Of a stretch of 64,000 bases of DNA, positions 1-10,392 are shown piece after piece. Within the stretch, counting starts at the first letter, position 1. Each line of letters begins with the position of its first letter. Both the position numbers and the translations under genes were made by a program. A model generated the notes under the pieces. It made no database searches. It saw only the letters and a program-made list of their open reading frames with translations, and was not told the DNA's origin. Source of the DNA: Hormiphora californensis (lineage: Eukaryota; Ctenophora; Tentaculata; Cydippida; Pleurobrachiidae); NCBI GenBank assembly GCA_020137815.1, contig CM035353.1:3530471-3594470 (forward strand), in the 5' to 3' direction.

Positions 1-436
1 AGGTGTTTGACAGCACACGCAAGCGTGCACGTTCCCTGAAAGCGCCTAACAAAATCGCGCAAAACCCCTCAAAACGGAGGATTCCTATCGGACAAATGCG
101 CGTTTTGACCACATAGTGTTGCACGTGCAAACCCCTGATGTCGTTATCCCCCTCCCACTCCACCTCTAAACCTGCACGTGCAAATGTTGACCCAAGACTA
201 TCACTACCAAGCATTTTTTACCTTTTTTAATTAAGATGAAATGTTTTACAATTATACATTATATCTACTAGTAGGATAATCCTCAAGTTTTACTAGAACA
301 GTAAAAGAATCAAACAACATACATTCCCAGAAACATCAAAAAATCTAGTACAACTATCATTAAATGACATGATGGCTCGAAACAAATTGGAGTGATCAGC
401 AAACGTGTAATATTTCTCACGGTTCACGTTTTATAG

Positions 437-512
437 AAAATGTAATTTGGTAACTTTCTGTGAACCACTAAACCGTTTAGTGGTTCACAGAAAGTTACCG
501 AATTACATTTTT
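437..512. repeat. Near-perfect palindrome, about 75 bp
   Basis: The arms read TGTAATTTGGTAACTTTCTG and, on the other side, its reverse complement with one mismatch. They meet near 474-475 at AAACCGTTT. It would form a long hairpin. No coding potential is visible. It is probably a small foldback element or MITE remnant. Confidence 0.8.
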
Positions 513-699
513 ATATTAGACTCCACGTAGAGCGTATATAATGAATAAGGTATATGACGATTAAAAGTTCGTAAATATATTTACATGTGTCATGACATGC
601 CATGCTAGTACAACATCCTGCTGTAATGGTCTGCATTGTACAGACGTTATATGGCAGAGTCATCACACCATGTCCTCCCTTGGGAACTCAATGCTGCAG

Positions 700-1060
700 C
701 CACTAGAAAAAAAGGGGGGCAGAGGGGAGAGAGAGAGAGGAGGGGAGGGAGAGGAGGGGGGAAAAGGGGGGGGGGGAGAGAAAAGAGGAAGGAAAAGGAG
801 AAAGGGAAGAGAGGGAAAAGAGAGGGAGAGAGAGAAAGAGGAGAAGGACAGAAAGAAGAGAGAGAGAGACAGAACAGGACAGGAGAAGAGAGAGAAACGA
901 GGAAGACAGAGAGATAGAGAGGTATAAATGGTGTAATTGTGATAGTTCGCCTAATGGCACGCTCCAGGGAGTCTATCTCTTTTCTGTAATGACGTGGTAG
1001 AGCTGCCAGTCGGAGAAAAGAGAGAGAAAGAGAAAAGAGAAAGATAGAGGGAGAGAGAGA
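700..1060. repeat. Purine-rich (GA/GGA) low-complexity tract
   Basis: This is a strand-asymmetric AG-rich stretch (about 700-920, weaker to 1060). It creates long Arg/Glu/Lys or Ser/Leu frames on both strands, which are artefacts of the composition. No gene is seen in 1-2900. Confidence 0.85.
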
Positions 1061-1339
1061 GACCCAATTGGTGTGAAACGATTGAATACAGAGTGCGAAA
1101 GATCTGATACTGTGGGAGCTGTGGAGAGTATGATGCAAAAGACGTGTGTTGTACAATGCTCTTCGCATGTGTAATTCATGACCAGTCGAGAGGGGGGATC
1201 AGAAAGCTTTGTTAGCTCACTACCCACATGTCCCATGTCCGTCCTCTTCCAGGTGGAAATGTGTATGATGGACTGTAATAATAGTACATACAGCAGGTAT
1301 ACCAGTGAAATGAACCCACTTGACGGAATGAAGTTAGTC

Positions 1340-1690
1340 CGTTAAATTTAAAATAAAGAATGTTGGGGGTTTTTGGGGGTTAAAAAGAACAATTTAAAAA
1401 ACATATTTGAAGGGGGAAAACTAATGCAGTTGGAAAACTCTGCTCAAACAAAACCAAAAAAAAAAGGGGGAAAAAGAAGGGAAAAGGGGGGGGAGGAGAG
1501 GAAAAAGCCTTTTTAACTTTAGTTTTAAAGCTTCTAAAAAAAGGCAATGTCTTGTTTTCGTTTTATTTTGGGTTTTAAATTTCTCGTCCCCCTAGCTTAA
1601 AAAGCAGAAGGCTTTTTCCCCCCCCCCCCCCCCCCCTTTTCCCTTTTTCCCCCCCCCCTTTCCCTCTTCTTCTCTCTCTCTCGCTCGCTC
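1340..1690. other. Homopolymer-rich stretch, probably poor consensus, then (TC)n
   Basis: Long G, A and C runs (a C run starts near 1619) stand next to CT microsatellite sequence. The texture matches the sequence beside the N gaps elsewhere in the window, so base-level accuracy is doubtful. No feature can be called. Confidence 0.5.
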
Positions 1691-1892
1691 TTTCTAGCAA
1701 GGATCGTAGTTTATGGTCGGAAAAAGACAGTTATTCATTATCTAATCGCGCCCGGAGGCGAGGGGTTTTGTATTGGAAGTGGATCATTCTGTAAATCACT
1801 GCCATCTGAAAGTTATACGGAGGAGCAGGAGTGGGATAGGGGGGCCGGAAGTGATCTCCTACGGTGCTAGCAAATCGCGTGATATCCGTCCC

Positions 1893-1928
<36 letters not shown>

Positions 1929-2849
1929 CTCTCTCATCGATTACCGTTTCCTTGCGAACTATAAGTATCCGTATCCTTCGACATGTATGTTCAGGTTGTC
2001 GAGCTGACAATATTAGATATCTTTAACGCAATTACATATTAGAATACAAGTATACAAGTAACCATGGCAATTACAAAATATTTAAAAAGTTCCAAACGAT
2101 ATTACAGCTGTAAACCTATTGCGGAGTGCCAGCCGCCGGATGGGACACATGATTTATGATGAAAGCAATTGCACTATAACAGCACGTCAGCATATAGGCA
2201 ATTATCCGAGACACCGCCATATGCCATCGTAAAACAGAATATGTGGGAGGATTATTATAATGTGAGCTGGGCCGGAGCTCATAATAATCATATCCTCGAG
2301 TGTGCGTGTATTCGATGATTATAAATATACACTCTCTCGAAGCGCGTATTAAGCCGGAACTAGTACCCCACACCCCTGGCTGATAGATGTGTGTTATTAT
2401 AGAGGGAGGTGTACAAACAAGGGACGGGTATCTTAATTTCCCACCTTAACAAAGAACCCCCCCCTCCCCCGAGAAGGGATGGCGCCATGGTGAAATATAG
2501 AAGGGATGAATTCTATTTCCTGCAGAGATCCACTCTGCACAGCTGTAGCAACCCGTCCGAAATTAAAGAATATGTGTCTTACATCGACGTAAATGTAAAA
2601 AAAATATTGTCTTTTATATTCAGATGTGATTTGGGGAAGATTAATACAGGCTGTTTCATGCTGATCAATTGTGTCAAAAATACATTTAATTACAGTACTG
2701 AGACACAAATAACTCACTCACAAAGCAAAACTTTCATCTCATACACTTTCACCAATTTCACCAATCACACTGAAAAATCACAATCAGCACAATTATCGAA
2801 ATCCACTCGTAACATCACATTGCACCACGAGTTGCTGCAATTCGGGCGG

Positions 2850-2920
2850 TAACCTAGGTTACCTTGCATCCATGGTAACCTGTATCCATGGTAACCTGCT
2901 TCCATGGTAACCTGATCGGG
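2850..2920. promoter_or_regulatory. Cluster of X-box-like GGTAACC half-sites
   Basis: GGTAACCTAGGTTACC is followed by three repeats of a TCCATGGTAACCTG unit. GGTAAC/GTTACC around CATGG is the RFX X-box half-site pattern. The block lies just past the 3' end of the secreted-protein gene. Confidence 0.35.
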
Positions 2921-2974
2921 ACTCAGCTTGAAGTAATTATATAATATAGTTTTTATGGACATGTTTATGTGTTC

Positions 2975-4474
2975 TTAAAAACTGTATGTGTAAACGCAGG
3001 TTATGATTGTTTGTCCATTCACCGCACAACCAACGCTCCACGATGAAGTCATCTGAAAGAGTTTTATCCAAGTTAATTGAAATTATGTATTATTTTTAAC
3101 GATTACCAAGAATTATTTTTAATAAAAGTACAGTCGGACCCCGATATATATCATGGGATGGTCGCGGGAAAGGGTATTGCCCGGGGTCCGACTGTATACA
3201 TAGTATCAATTAGCACTTAATACCTGCGAGAGTTTCATCAAGGGTGATCCGTTTTTGATAAAGTATGCTTCACAGGGGTCGCTCAGGCCCTCCCCGTTCA
3301 TCGTGATGATGCTCTGCCCAGGCATGGCTCTTTTTTCGTTCTCAAGGAACTCCTGATCAATTTCCATAGCACTGAAATTAGATACATCAATAGTATATAC
3401 TATAGAGTACAGTATAGGTGCACTGTTTCATGAATATGGGAATTGTCACCCATATAAGTGTATATTTACGAAATCGGACTCATACAATTCACATCCTCAA
3501 ATAGTTACGCTGTAGCGTTGACATGGAAGTTTGAAAGTGGTTGATGTGGTAGCGTGAGGTGACTGCAATGAGGGAAATCATACGACTCTTACTGATGTAA
3601 GCGACATTCGGCAGGTGCTGACTGAATTTGCAATCCCTTACTGGAGTAAGCGACAAGTGCTGACTGTTTTCCAAAATAACTCTTATTTTCTAGCAAGAGT
3701 ATAGCAAGAGTAAGAGAATGGTGTATTCTCTTGCGTGGTAGTTGTCGCTTGTAAGCGACGTGTGGACTCTTCCTACTCTTCCTACTTTCTCTTCCCAATT
3801 CTTTCTCCTATTGGCCATTCAGAAAAAGAACTTTGAGGGATCACTCAGCATTGTCGCTTACAAGAGTTATCAAGAGTAATGTTGCCTGATTTGTCGATTG
3901 TCGCTTACTTCAGTAAGAGTCTTATGATTTCCCTCTATGGTAACGGGGTGGTTGCTATAGGAACTGGGTAGTTGCTATAGGAACTGGGTGGTTTCTATGG
4001 TAACTAAAAGTGGTTTCTATGGTAACTGGGTGGTTTCTATAATGGTGATTGCTCTATCATACCTTGTATCTCGTCGTTGTCGTTGGTAACTGATAAGATT
4101 ATCGACCATATCGCTGTTAGATGCCGACCATTCAGCGTTGTATTCCTGCTGGTGAGTTTCTTTCAAACAGATCTTGATCTCATCCTGTACCGACTGAAAT
4201 ATTCAAATAAGGGAGTTAATATCATTTAGTGCATGCAGAGCTTCTTGAAACACATTAGATAAGAAGAAAAGAAAGGTATAAAGAGAAAATCTTTGAAGCA
4301 ACATACTGGTTAAATATTATAGTCGGATTCCGATTTAGCGGGAAATATCAAAACCCTTTCCCTGGGAATCCCTGGGGTCCGACTATATTTGAAACAACAT
4401 CGTACCTTTTCAAGAGGGAGGGCGTTTGAAACAGCGGCCACTACTAGAAAGAAAACTGCGTTTATAAAATTCAT
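2975..4474 (-). CDS. Small secreted protein, four exons, 141 aa, unknown family
   Basis: I built this gene from splice sites on the minus strand. Coding exons are 4406-4474, 4063-4193, 3224-3371 and 2975-3052; all introns are GT-AG and phases 0, 2 and 0 join without a stop. The first exon encodes a clear signal peptide (MNFINAVFFLVVAAVSNA, then LPLEK). The mature part is polar and charged (KICLKETHQQEYNAEW, YQRQRRDTSAMEIDQEF) and has four cysteines: one in exon 2 (IKIC), one in exon 3 (SDPC) and two in the last exon (SVGC, IITC). Four cysteines could make two disulfides. I do not recognise the family. A 5' untranslated exon boundary is possible just upstream (TTTTAG near 4545). Introns 1 and 3 each contain a copy of the same pogo-like MITE. 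The joined frame and the signal peptide make a real gene likely; the exact start and last exon are less certain. Confidence 0.6.
3129..3196. mobile_element. Pogo-like MITE (TIR CAGTCGGACCCCGAT), intronic
   Basis: TA-CAGTCGGACCCCGAT opens the element and GGGGTCCGACTG-TA closes it, with TA on both sides. This suits the TA target preference of Tc1/mariner/pogo elements. It is one of several copies in the window and lies in an intron of the 141-aa secreted-protein gene. Confidence 0.7.
3940..4050. repeat. Short tandem repeat GGTTGCTATRGGAACTGGGT
   Basis: About six imperfect units of roughly 20 bp (GGTTGCTATAGGAACTGG to GGTTTCTATGGTAACTGG) lie in an intron of the secreted-protein gene. The GTTGCTATGGTAAC core again resembles an RFX X-box. 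Confidence 0.6.
4319..4386. mobile_element. Pogo-like MITE copy, intronic
   Basis: It opens with TATAGTCGGATTCCGATTTA and closes with TGGGGTCCGACTATA. It is a diverged copy of the element at 3129-3196 and lies in intron 1 of the same gene. Confidence 0.6.
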
Positions 4475-4585
4475 GATGATCCCTGGGCGTGTGCAACTCC
4501 GCTTTGTGTTAGCTACTGTAACTGCAGATGCAGTCAGCTAAAATAAAAGGTTAAAATGTTGTCATCAAATCGATTTGTTCGATTG

Positions 4586-5370
4586 GGCGTTTTTCAGGAA
4601 CCGACAATGATATCGAATCGAATCGAAAGATCGAGAGATCGAATCGATCAATCGAGTAGTTTTTTAAGCTCAGAGATCGAATCGAGATCGAATTGAGATT
4701 TTTTGACTTCCCATAAATCGAATCGAGATCGAATCGAAATTTTTTGAACCCTCAAAGATCGAATCGAAATCGAATCGAAAGGTTTTTATCGCCCGAAGAT
4801 CGAATCGAGATCGAATCGATATTTTTTGAACCTTGAAAAATTGAAACGAGATCGAATCGATATTTTTAACCGCCTAAAGATCGAATCGAGATCGAATCGA
4901 TATTTTTTGAACCCCAAAAAATTGAAAAGAGATCGAATCGATATTTTTTACCGCCTAAAGATTGAATCGAGATCGAATCAATAAATTTTGATCGGTCACC
5001 AAAAGATCGAATTGGGATCGAAAACAAAATATCATAAATCTTTGGTATGTAGAAACCGGCGATATTATCGGATCGAATCGAAAGGTCGAATCGAGATTGA
5101 ATCGAAAGTTTTTGAGCGTACAAAGATCGAATCGATATTTTTTGATCGCCCAAAGATCGAATCGAGATCGAATCGATATTTTTTGAACACCGAAAGATCG
5201 CATTAGAGATCGAATCAAAAGTTTTTGAACCCCAAAAGATTGAATCGATATTTTCGGATAGCACATAGCACATAGATCGAATCGAGATCGAATCGAAAAA
5301 TTTTGGTCGTTCAAAAAAGATCGAGATCGAATCGAAAAAAAATCCGGTATCGCCGGTTCCTAGCGTTTTC
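4586..5370. repeat. Diverged tandem array of ATCGAATCGAGATCGAATCG
   Basis: About 760 bp consist of imperfect ATCGAATCGA/GATCGAATCG units alternating with T-rich spacers such as ATTTTTTGAACC. The array is bounded by AGGAACCG at 4596 and by the inverse CGGTTCCT at 5353. An internal AAACCGGCGAT occurs near 5055. Frames within it are repeat artefacts. Confidence 0.75.
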
Positions 5371-5739
5371 TTATCTCACGATATGTTTCAAAATACGCCA
5401 GAGAAATTGTTTGCAAAATAGTAGCAACCACAACGAGCATCAGAAATTCACAAAGAGTGCAGTCGCTGCAGCAATCGGTATAGTAGTAAACATCCAAATT
5501 CAGCCCTGGTCATTGACCAACTAAGTTTTTGGTCTCCCGTCTCAGTCTTACGTTTTGAATGAGTTTTGGTAAATCTGAAAGACTGAACCTTAACTTATAT
5601 CGTAAGTGCTTTCCCTCAAATTTTCTAGAGGCGTTCGAAGCGATCTATAGAGATAAGATAAAATAATTTAATCGGGTTATGTCGTCTAAATACCAAATTA
5701 CATGAATGCAATGTTCGACTGTTTTTGCAGCCTTTCTCC

Positions 5740-6393
5740 GGGGGACCACATACAGCACTGTACTGAAATTCGCACCGCCGTATGTGGTACCTCTAACTTC
5801 AGTTCTCACTAGCACATACAACACTTTCGGTGCAAACTCCAGTACGCACTGCCGTATGTGGTGCCTCTTACTGATAAATATCGGTGGGACTATCAGTACA
5901 CAATCTCACGTGAGCTTAGCTCAGAAAAGATCAGTACGGTGCTGTATGTGCTCTTCGTACTGAACTGAAAGGTCACGTGGGGGTCACGTCCGCGCACTAG
6001 CCAATGACAGACCTGCATCTCACAACACACACACACCCACACCACAGCAACCAATAAGAGGCGCACGAACTCTCACTACGACAGAAAGGGCCACACCTAG
6101 AACAAGGGCGAAATTATCCGACATATCGAGAAAATATGTGCTGCAATCGGGAAAGATAAGAGAGAGATAAGTGGAGATAAACATAACAAGAGAGAGAAAA
6201 GGAGGTAGAGAGAGTTCGGTATTAGTGAGAGGAAGATATTTCACAAAAAATTACGTGTTTTTAGCTTGTTTTGAAGGTTTTTTATTGATTGTTCAGTAAG
6301 AGGCACCACATACACTCACTGTACTGAAGTTTCCACCGACAGTATGTGGTGCGACATTACTGGAGTTCGCACCGGTGCTGTATGCGGTCCCCC
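5740..6393. mobile_element. MITE-like element with internal CCACATAC repeats
   Basis: The ends are inverted repeats: GGGGGACCACATACAGCA on the left and, reverse-complemented on the right, GGGGGACCGCATACAGCA (one mismatch). Inside, the motif GCACCACATAC.. CTGTACTGAA recurs in both orientations (about 5745-5965 and 6300-6392). No transposase frame is visible, so it is non-autonomous. I do not recognise the family. Confidence 0.65.
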
Positions 6394-6582
6394 TTACTGC
6401 GATCTACGACGATTCTCATTCTTTTATACCCGGCCCATATAGCTTGAGCTGAAAAGAAGCGTTCCATCACGTGCTATTCAAATGAGAGGTACTTTTCTTT
6501 CACTTAAAGGACAATAAGATACTTCGAGATTTTTGAGTCTCCATCTGCTTTGTATTAAATATTCTTTTTGTCACAAACAATT

Positions 6583-6584
6583 AA

Positions 6585-6633
<49 letters not shown>

Positions 6634-6680
6634 AGAGAGAGAGAGAGAGAGAAAGAGAGAAAGAGAGAAAGAGAGAGAGA
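6583..6680. repeat. (GA)n microsatellite
   Basis: About 95 bp of nearly pure AG dinucleotide lies immediately left of the foldback element at 6689-7451. Confidence 0.95.
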
Positions 6681-6688
6681 CATTAGGA

Positions 6689-7451
6689 TATAACGGGTGA
6701 TAACTAAAAGATGTCACAAATTTAAAACAGCTGTAGAATTTTTTCCTTTTGAGATACAGCTTCGGGCCAGTTATAAAACGATTTTTCAGACAATTTTGAA
6801 TCGGAATAATATACCGGCAAAGACTAAAAAGTTCGTTTTCAATGCGATATCACATCATTTCCTTTTGCCCCACCAAAGCATTTAGTACGTGAAATTTACA
6901 CACTTTTCTAGCACCTCTAGCACCTGTTCTGTTCAAGATTCAGCTTCGGGACAGTGATAAAATGATTTATCAGACAATTTTGAACGAAATTAACTTTGTT
7001 TCAAACTTCATAAATCTCAATTTCCTGATCAGAATCTTCTGTAACAAAGCGTAGTTTACAGGTAATTTGAGAAATCGCCATTTCGACGATCTCTTGAAAC
7101 ATTAATGACCGTGAAAACCAATTTCTTAATGAGCTAAAATGTTCAAACTTGGCAGTTATGTTGACTATAGCATGAACAACCAATCCTCCAATTATTAGAA
7201 TTTTATCTCGTCGGAAAAGTCATTTCTGATCACATAGAAGTTTCAAATCTCCGTACTACATGCTTTGGTGGGATAAGATGAAATGATCAGATATCGCAAT
7301 AAAAATGAACTTTTTAGGTTTTGCCGGTATACTATTCCGATTCAAAATTGTATGAAAATCGTTCTATAACTGGCCCGAAGCTGTATCTCATAAGGGAAAA
7401 ATTCTACAGCTGTTTTAAATTTGTGACATCTTTTAGTTATCACCCGTTAGA
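6689..7451. mobile_element. Foldback element with about 200-bp terminal inverted repeats
   Basis: The left arm (6690-6890) and right arm (7255-7451) are reverse complements with a few mismatches. They start AACGGGTGATAACTAAAAG and end CTTTTAGTTATCACCCGTT. The middle repeats part of the arm (CAGCTTCGGGACAGT near 6941). Flanks read GGATAT and AGATAT, possibly a short target duplication. Short frames inside are not convincing. It is probably non-autonomous. Confidence 0.75.
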
Positions 7452-8480
7452 TATAAGTACAAGATAGATGGAGTCGACTGCAGAGGGTCAAGAAGGTACA
7501 GACCTCAATACGAGTCGCATTGTTCAAAAATTGCCCCTGTTTTTCGTCTCGTTCGCTGGATCACGTGAGATACATTATAATTATGATGATGCATAACAGA
7601 CCAAAATGCACACTGCACGAATTTTTGGGGCGTAGGCCCGGTCAGATGCAGAGAGAGTATAAGTACCATGAATTCCTTAAATTTCTATCTTTTTGACGAT
7701 TAATTTTGCGGCATAGTGTCAAAGCGTGCTCCAGTCCAATAAGACTGCAGTCGACTTGCAGCAAGCAAGCTTCTATTATATTGCCGATACCAAGTGCAGT
7801 ACTGTAGAGCGTATTATGGCTAGAATAGATCATAGAGGCACCTCGTCTTCGAAGAAAATCTTACTGATGGCTGATTTTCGGGTTACTGAAACCAAAGAGA
7901 ATAATATCTAGTAGTGAATTGAGGTAGCAGACACATCGGCCAGATAAGAATAGTAGTGCAGATCATATTAGAATACTGTCATAAAGAAGTTTCGTGGACC
8001 ACGCCCAGCTGCCAGCTGCACATACGTGCCGCTCACGAAAGATTATATAATTTAATCCAAAACATGACAGTTGAATATAGTTCAGTAAGGGCGGTATTAT
8101 GAGGTTAGAATTTTAATCATGGATCATATCATTATAAAATTAGTATCATGTCGTGATTTACAATGAAAGCTACTATAAGGAGACAAAGCTACTATTATAA
8201 CAAGACCTAGCTATAACAAGGCCCCACGTCATATTGTGCCCTTTTTATACCGGCTTTTCTTTAGAACTATATCGTCTGCATCACTACGCGTGACACTTGG
8301 CGTTGACACCTGCAGTAATATATGTAGACAATCCTCGTTCGAGACAGCTCCAGAAATGATCGAGACAGCTCCAGAAATATGGTTTATGACTCTTGGTGGC
8401 TGTAAAATGTGGCTATATAGCTGTGGCTATATTAGAGCTGCTGCCGGGCCTTAACTCAATCAGTCTCGTGGGTGGCGAAT

Positions 8481-8817
8481 AGTGTCTGACGGTGTATAAG
8501 GTCCAAATGAGGCACGGAGCTTTTCTGAATCAGCTTTTCAAGACGAATCCAACGCAACCGGAATTAGCTTTCTATCTTATCGGGAAGGTTCGGTTCACTC
8601 ACACTCATTTTTAGTCATTTTTGCCGCGCGAGCCAATCAGAGGCCAGAATTTCGAAATCCAGCCCTCTGATTGGCTCGCGCGGCCAAAAATGAAAAAAAT
8701 GAACCACACCTTCCCAATAAGATAGAAAGCTAATTCCGGTTGCGTTGGATTCGTCTTGAAAAGCTGATTCAGAAAACCTCCGTGCCTCATTTGGACATAA
8801 TACACCGTCAGTCCCTA
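8481..8817. mobile_element. Foldback MITE with 9-bp target duplication (Mutator-like)
   Basis: The arms are about 150 bp each, inverted around 8650 (CCGCGCGAGCCAATCAGAGG facing CCTCTGATTGGCTCGCGCGG). The 9-mer GTGGCGAAT flanks both sides (8472-8480 and 8818-8826), a target duplication length typical of Mutator-like elements. No transposase is present. A related arm reappears near 32380-32490. Confidence 0.75.
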
Positions 8818-8954
8818 GTGGCGAATTGAATTTATTACTGTACCGGTACATGTGTGTAATTAAAATCATAGGTTGGAATTTAGCTGTCTAGTCTAGTGCA
8901 GCAGCAGCAGCTGGCAATGAACTTTTGCTGAATATAAACTAAAAACTACAGCGC

Positions 8955-9013
8955 GTATGTACAATGTACAATGTACAATGTACAATGTACAAGGTACAAT
9001 GCACAATGTACAT
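8955..9013. repeat. Tandem TACAATG decanucleotide
   Basis: Five to six units of GTACAATGTACAATG type lie in a row. Nothing else is seen nearby. Confidence 0.85.
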
Positions 9014-9126
9014 ACAACTCATTCCTCTACCACACCTATTCAAAACCAATTATGGAAACCGAAAATCATTCCGGGATTATACTTGATTGTTTTGGTATTA
9101 CCCCCACCCTGCAGCTGTACCTATAA

Positions 9127-9223
9127 CAGGAACAGACCGAATCAGGAAATACTGGTCCCTGATTGGCTGATAACCAGTCACGTGAGTTATGATTGGTTGT
9201 TTACTTGTTTTGGTCGGTTCCTG
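9127..9223. mobile_element. hAT-like MITE, family CAGGAACCGACCGAA
   Basis: The TIRs read CAGGAACAGACCGAATCAGG and, at the right, the inverse of CAGGAACCGACCAAAACAAG. The flanking 8-mers ACCTATAA and ACCTATAC differ at one base, consistent with an 8-bp target duplication. A CACGTGA core lies inside. The same family appears at 30928, 40087 and, damaged, 63268. Confidence 0.75.
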
Positions 9224-9954
9224 ACCTATACCCTCTCCAATCTCCACACCCTCATATGAAGAATATTAACTAACTCAGTGAGATAAAGGCGGCGCTGCCA
9301 AACAACATTTTTGTTCAAAAGTCAAGGTATTCTTTATCAAGATACAAGATAAAAATAAACTTTTTTGTTTAATTTCAAAACAAAAATTGATGTTAAATTT
9401 AAAATCACAATTCTCGAGTTGAAAACCAAAGTAAAATTTTTCTACATTTATCATGGATAAACAGTAAACACACAGAACGTACCTCATTGAGCCTGCGCTC
9501 ATGAAAATCAGTTACACCACATATGGCATAGCCGGCCGCAGTAATCATGAGTAATCGCATTATAATGCCACATTAAATATATGATTCCAGTAATTATCTG
9601 CAGCCGGTTTTATCCCGCGGTTGAAGATGCAGAACAATGGGCGCATCATGGCAACACGTTGTATGTTTACCGGTTTCAACAGCTCGAGGCAGAATCACAG
9701 GGGGCGATGGTCCACGCTCATCGTATGATGTTTCATTTTTAACTTATATATTTTATCTCTATTATAATTCGGAGATGAACGTCGAAGTGGTGGTCGTTCG
9801 TTCAGTGCGTTTCTACGCGACAGTGCTCCTTCATAAAACACTTCATATGACCAAAGCTGTATAAGCTGTCATTCACACTTTGGAACTTCCAGTGGAAGTT
9901 TGTTAATATTTTCGAATGACTTTTAACATGCCAGTCCCCATAGTTACCAATTCA

Positions 9955-9968
9955 GTTGCCATGGCAAC
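9955..9968. promoter_or_regulatory. Perfect X-box palindrome GTTGCCATGGCAAC
   Basis: This is an exact match to the palindromic RFX-family binding consensus. No gene start is evident beside it, so it may be part of a dispersed repeat instead of an active promoter. Confidence 0.45.
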
Positions 9969-10278
9969 CGTTTTATAGATGTTGAAAGGGGCAAAAAGAA
10001 CCACCCAGCGAAGCCGGGTGGGTTATCAAAAAGCCCTTACTTGAGGCGCACCCAATGGGTGCGCTAGTTACATATATAATGTATTTATATTTTATATTTT
10101 CATTATATTGGATCTGTTCAAATATGTACATAATTGAATTTAATACACTGTTCATGATCGACTCTATACTATAGTTTCTACACTATATAGTCTATACTAC
10201 ATACTTTAGGGTCAACCACTTACCACGTGAATACGTGTGACTGTATAATTGCACGACTAAACTAGTACTTTAAGCTGC

Positions 10279-10332
10279 AGTTGCAGTTCATCCAGATCAC
10301 TTAGCTAAGTGATCTGGATGAACTGCAACTGA
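10279..10332. repeat. Perfect 54-bp palindrome
   Basis: CAGTTGCAGTTCATCCAGAT.. is mirrored without mismatch around CTTAG|CTAAG (centre 10305/10306). It lies about 60 bp downstream of the stop codon of the EF-hand gene on the minus strand, so it could lie in the 3' untranslated region. Confidence 0.9.
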
Positions 10333-10392
10333 TCAAAATTGGTCGAAACTTGACAACATAACAGCTAGTTGGCTGATGATTGTCTGTGTGTT

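Noticed and set aside
592-1236. Overlapping Arg/Glu/Gly- and Ser/Leu-rich frames on both strands
   Set aside because: They follow the purine/pyrimidine tract exactly and carry no non-repetitive domain.
2409-2852. 147-codon plus-strand frame
   Set aside because: No recognisable domain, no repeat-independent support and AT-rich composition like its surroundings; it overlaps X-box repeats.
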